Source: Archegozetes longisetosus
Taxonomy: Eukaryota > Arthropoda > Arachnida > Sarcoptiformes > Trhypochthoniidae
Assembly: GCA_018873245.2 (NCBI GenBank)
Contig: JAEMBT020000009.1
Coordinates: 2,930,001-2,994,000, forward strand
Direction of reading: 5' to 3'
DNA: 64,000 nt
Made by a program: the position numbers and the translations under genes. Positions within the stretch are counted from its first letter, which is position 1. Each line of letters begins with the position of its first letter. Under the pieces are notes generated by a model. That model saw only the letters and a list, made by a program, of their open reading frames with translations. It was not told the DNA's origin and made no database searches. Below, piece by piece: positions 60,020 to 64,000 of this stretch.

Positions 60020-61410
60020 ATTTGAAAAATTTTTGATAAAAATATTAGTTTTAATTATATTTGGATTGTGCACACATAATAGAAAACGTTGTGACTGAAT
60101 TAGTAAATAAAAGAATTACGTTTGAATTTATAGCAAATAAACTGCAAACTTTGGACTTTGAGAAAAATCCGATACTTCCTATGAATAAAGAATCATTTCG
60201 AGTGGGAATATTTGATCATCTAATTCTCTGAAATTGAAGCGTTTTTTCTTTGATAATACCAGCTATAGTATTTATACCATAAATGTTATCAATTCTACAG
60301 ATTATTATGAAAAATTTGGTAAGAATTAAGTAAAATTTAAATAAATCAATAGAATTAACAAAAGATAACAATAACAAGAATAAACCAATAATTTAATATT
60401 GTGGTTATTGAATCGATTGTCATTTGAGTTATATTAGTATATATTCACTAGAACACTTCTGCCAAACAAAAAACAGTTGTACAACCGATCAAATCATTCA
60501 ATGATTTCTCAATCATTTGTAGCTCTGCTTCGTCAGTTCTCAGTCATTGAATATTTTGCGAACCTCTACAAAAATCACTTGAAGTGAGACTATTGTATTG
60601 ATCTTTATTTAGAGCAGAGTCTCTCTTGAATCCATATGAGGACAAAAGTGTAATGCAGCGTTGATCTGTTCCCTTTTGACTTCACGAAATAATGCTTTAA
60701 AATTATACTTTTAGTATTCAGAAGTTGACCAACGTTTACTCTCCGGTTGTAGAAGTTGACGCCTTTCAAAGCTATAGACTAATTCCTCTTTTCATCTCTT
60801 TACAATTCCCCTGACCTGAGTTGAAATGCAAAGCTTAGATTTTAAAACTAAATATAAGAAAATTTTAAGATATGACAATTTTACTAATTAATATGATGTT
60901 CACGCTTATATATAAGCAATAATACATAATAAAGATTTTAAAAATATAAACATACCGTTTGACTCAACATTGAATGCATTCTTGGTTCGAACATATAATT
61001 ATTGTAAATATTTTCTTCAAAGTCCATGAAATTCTCCTTAAGTCAAATGCTTATAGATTACAAGTAAAATTGTTTCAATAAAATTGAAAATGACTAGAGA
61101 TATTGTCATTATCGATATTAAAGTTTAGATGCATAATCTCTGATTAATTAATCCTAGGCTATATAATATTAAAATGATATTAACAAAATAATCACTCCTT
61201 TTCTTCATTTTCAAAAATTATCTTTCATTAAATTTTTTTACGAATCAAAACTAAAATAACTCAGAAATCATTGTAAAACAGGTTAAAAAATCATTTTGTT
61301 TATCTTCATACGATTAAGTTTTAATCAATGATTGAAAAGTAGGTGTATTATTATAAATATTGTATAGTAACACAGGTTCAAAATTTCATGTCTTTCAATT
61401 CTCATTTATA
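60020..61410 (+). other. No supported gene
   Basis: On the minus strand 61027-60956 could be a 24-codon first exon with an ATG and a GTATGT donor, but no second exon was found. Otherwise empty. Confidence 0.3.
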
Positions 61411-62764
61411 TTAGGTCGGCTGAAAAGTAATTGCACATTCATAACTCCTTATCGAAAACAGATATAAAAATGATATTTTAGTATTATATAATGTAGTCGC
61501 CTTCAAACTTTATGACAACTTCCCAACGCTTTGGTAACCTTGATATTCCAATGGCGGCATTTTTAAAATTAATTTCACGAATAACTTCTTCATAAGCAGC
61601 TCCCCAAGCAAGCTCGTTTGAAAATCTTTTACCCTTATTTGCCCTCTTAATTCTAGCGATGCCGTCGGAATCACAGGGGTTCAAATCAGAGCTATAGGGG
61701 GGTGTCTTAGTTCTTCCCATCGTTGTCTAGTAAAGAAATCTTTGACATTCTGATGTTTATGGGGCCTTGCAGTATCGTGCAATATTATAGGATGTCGAAT
61801 TCGATGTCTTTGTATGGAAGGAAGTATTACTCTTTCCAAAAATCGAAGATATACATCATTGTTAACAGTTTGATATTTCGCAAGAATTTGATAACCCAGC
61901 ACTCGATTTTGATAAATAGCCACTATAATCATCTGCTTCCAATCTCTCAACGTTCCCCTAACTTTCGTTGGCCTGAGATTAAATTCAAAGTCATTTGCAT
62001 AAATTTAAAAATTTCAATTTTTGAAAATCAAACACACAGCTCCTCTCCAGGATATCGATATTCTTTTGATTGTGAATTATCTTTGGGGTCATAACTTTTT
62101 ATCCACGTTTCATCGATTGCTATAATTCTATCTATGAACTCGGAATCATGGTGATATCTTTCAAGATGTTCTATTGATATATTTACTCGAAGTTCTTTCT
62201 GTTCATTAGTAAGACTGTATGGTACCCAACGTGATGACACTTTGCACACATTTAGTTTCTTTTAAAGCTGTTGAACACTGCACTTACTGGTCCCTAACCG
62301 AAAAGCTAAATCTTCTGTGGTCCAACTTCTTTGTTCTTCTAGGAGTTCTTCAAGTGAAAGTTGATGTTCTTCATCTGTTGCAAGGCAAGGTCTCCCACTG
62401 CATGGCTCATCTTGGCATGATGTGCGCCCTTCATCCCGAAATTGATGGCAAAGATTATATACCTGTCTCATCTTAATTGCATTTCGACTGGCTATTTTAG
62501 TTAGCACTTTGGAAATTTCATGGACAGTAGAGCACAGTAGTGCATGATACTTTATAAACGCTCTCTGTCCTTCATTGATAACACTGGCCCGAAGAGGGTC
62601 AATTTTTGAGGCCACTACAATATCACTGATAAATAGCGGTAAAATCAAAGTGGTCTGCATCGTGAAGCAGTAAATTAACAACTGCGTAGTAATTTGTAGT
62701 AAAAATATTTACAACTTTATTCATTGATTAGATATGAATGTGCAATTACTTATCAGCCGACCTA
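61411..62764 (-). mobile_element. Full-length mariner transposon with broken D34D transposase
   Basis: The ends 'AGGTCGGCTGAAAAGTAATT' (61413) and its complement ('AATTACTTATCAGCCGACCT', ending 62763) are ~30-bp inverted repeats with TA at the outer edges. The minus strand encodes transposase pieces: 62681-62262 (helix-turn-helix, 'GRPCLATDEEHQLSLEELLE'), 62249-62028 (first Asp in 'IAIDETWIKSYD'), 61950-61681 (second Asp in 'ILHDTARPHKHQNV') and 61720-61484 (third Asp in 'YSSDLNPCD'). Thirty-four residues separate the last two Asp, as in mariner. At least three frame breaks occur, one in a run of six C (61696-61702 region). The copy cannot be autonomous. Confidence 0.88.
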
Positions 62765-63449
62765 TAATAAGATTCTATCACATACTTGTCACCGTGATTG
62801 ACACTAATGAATTTTTTAAATTGAATTTTGTGATATATAATTTCCTCGACAAAATGCTTTCTCATGCTTTATGAATAAAAATATTGAGTACATGTAATAC
62901 AAAGTATTCTGTTTTATTTCAAATATATTGTTGTCAATGCTGCCAAACCCTTAGCATACCAGTTTTTATGTACTGCGATTGAATAATTCGTTAACAAAGA
63001 TAGTAATTTAGTTTAGTTCAGGCAAATTGTTCGGATAATGCGCTAGACAAAATGCTGTATTCAAAACATTTTCTAATACACAAACCTTTGTAGACTATTA
63101 GCTCTAGAAGTACTTTAAAGCATAAGCCTAAAATAACTGCTAGTTATTTCTTCATTTACAAAGCTAATGAAAAATGATGGTATTGAACGAGTTGTAATTT
63201 TTATAAAAAAATATTTTGAGTTTTCAAAATTAACAGATCAATTCTTCAAAAAATTTACTTTAAAAAAATATTATCACTTCTAGTGTAACTTAAGTCATGT
63301 GAAAATTAATTATTAAACAATAAATGATAAAATAACTAGGTTTCTGGGCTAATAAAGATAACTTTTAGTAGATTAAAAACATAAATTAAATAACAGCATG
63401 AAGTAACCTTAATTTGAAACTAATATCACACATTTTATACTAAACGAAA
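62765..63449 (+). other. Upstream region of the SLC17-like gene
   Basis: No gene seen. It presumably contains the promoter of the gene starting at 63450. Confidence 0.4.
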
Positions 63450-64000
63450 ATGGATGAAGAAAAGCAGAAAAAATTATATTGTTCATTCATTCCGGCAAGA
63501 TTTTTGTTCTTGTTCTTAGGCTTTCTAGGATTCATGATATTCTATAGCTCTAAAGTTGCGTTAAGTGTTACGATCGTATCAATGGTTGGGCATCAAAATT
63601 TAAGTGATGATTCTGGACATGAATGCCATTCGGACGACAATTCGCATGAAGATTCTTATATCAAGGGAGAATTCAAATGGAATGATCATGAACAGGCCAT
63701 AATTCTGGGAGCATATTTTTACGGATATTCTATAACACAAATTCCAGCCGGACTTTTATCACTAAAATTTGGTGCCAAGTGGATATATGGCTGCAGTTTA
63801 TTAATAACAGCTATATTATCAATCCTAGGACCAGTAACTGCTCGCTGGAGTTTCGCTGCATTTTTCATAACCAGATTCATTCAGGGCATGGCCTCCGGTG
63901 TCTCAACTCCGTGTATGAGTGCAATGATTGCCCGATGGGTGCCTAAAACTGAAAGAACCAGAGCTGTTACTATTGTATTCACAGGTTCTAATATCGGAAC
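63450..64000 (+). CDS. SLC17-like (sialin/vesicular anion) MFS transporter, 3' end outside window
   Basis: The frame opens at ATG 63450 and is unbroken to the window end (183 codons). Residues ~11-40 form the first membrane helix ('FLFLFLGFLGFMIFYSSKVA'). An acidic, His-rich luminal or extracellular loop follows. The typical SLC17 segment 'GEFKWNDHEQAIILGAYFYG' then leads into helix 2 with 'TQIPAGLLSLKFGAKW', the MFS loop 2-3 motif. Further on 'FITRFIQGMASGVSTPCMSA', 'RWVPKTERTRA' and 'FTGSNIG' match the family signature. SLC17 carriers move organic anions (phosphate, sialate, glutamate, urate) with Na+ or H+; the substrate cannot be decided here. No intron is seen in this part. Confidence 0.88.
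   Translation, partial: MDEEKQKKLYCSFIPARFLFLFLGFLGFMIFYSSKVALSVTIVSMVGHQNLSDDSGHECHSDDNSHEDSYIKGEFKWNDHEQAIILGAYFYGYSITQIPAGLLSLKFGAKWIYGCSLLITAILSILGPVTARWSFAAFFITRFIQGMASGVSTPCMSAMIARWVPKTERTRAVTIVFTGSNIG

Noticed and set aside
60956..61027. Possible 24-codon first exon on the minus strand (ATG to GTATGT)
   Set aside because: No downstream exon found; ATG-to-donor spacing alone is weak evidence.

Overview
The window reads as nuclear DNA of an arthropod, most likely a chelicerate of the mite type (inference). It is very AT-rich. Genes have GT-AG introns, many only 60-90 bp long. There are divergent ionotropic receptors, an MRP4-like ABCC transporter, an SLC17-type carrier and mariner transposons. 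No gene directly names the species. Exon joins given here were worked out by hand from splice dinucleotides, phase and paralogue or family alignment; nothing was computed. Layout. 1-7.6 kb: four tandem C2H2 zinc-finger genes on the + strand. The first lacks its 5' end. The other three share an ~82-residue N-terminal module on its own exon. 7.8-9.0 kb (-): a secreted endonuclease/exonuclease/phosphatase-fold protein resembling bacterial relatives. 10.6-11.0 kb: a small secreted cysteine-rich protein. 11-16.6 kb: repeats, including a mariner deletion derivative, a 48-bp-stem hairpin and a 1.3-kb inverted-repeat element. 16.6-17.9 and 25.5-26.5 kb (-): two paralogous eight-helix membrane proteins that arose from an internal 4-TM duplication, with a decayed third copy between them. 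18-24 kb: nested small transposons, an LTR/gag-like fragment and transposase relics. 27.0-29.5 kb: a tract built almost entirely of consecutive hairpins, a mirrored 1-kb element, and an ionotropic-receptor pseudogene fused to a transposon SWIM-type tail. 32.5-34 kb (-): an ARM-repeat protein ending in a RING finger. 41.1-43.4 kb (-): an ionotropic receptor with four exons. 43.7-44.6 kb: a ~1-kb near-perfect palindrome. 45.9-47.6 kb: a degenerate direct duplication with a 74-bp-stem hairpin between the copies. 47.9-51.5 kb: a decayed DDE transposase + SWIM DNA transposon with ~320-bp terminal inverted repeats, carrying a nested insertion flanked by a 14-bp duplication. 53.0-57.5 kb (-): an eight-exon ABCC transporter whose model needs two single-base frame corrections. 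57.8-58.7 kb: the 3' end of a LINE. 61.4-62.8 kb: a full-length but broken mariner. 63.45 kb to the end: the first part of an SLC17-like transporter. The host genes do not form an operon. The main themes are lineage-specific family expansion (zinc fingers, receptors, tetraspan proteins) and heavy remodelling by DNA transposons. One transposon family, the DDE-SWIM element, has left its C-terminal cysteine/histidine module at four places, in one case inside a receptor gene.
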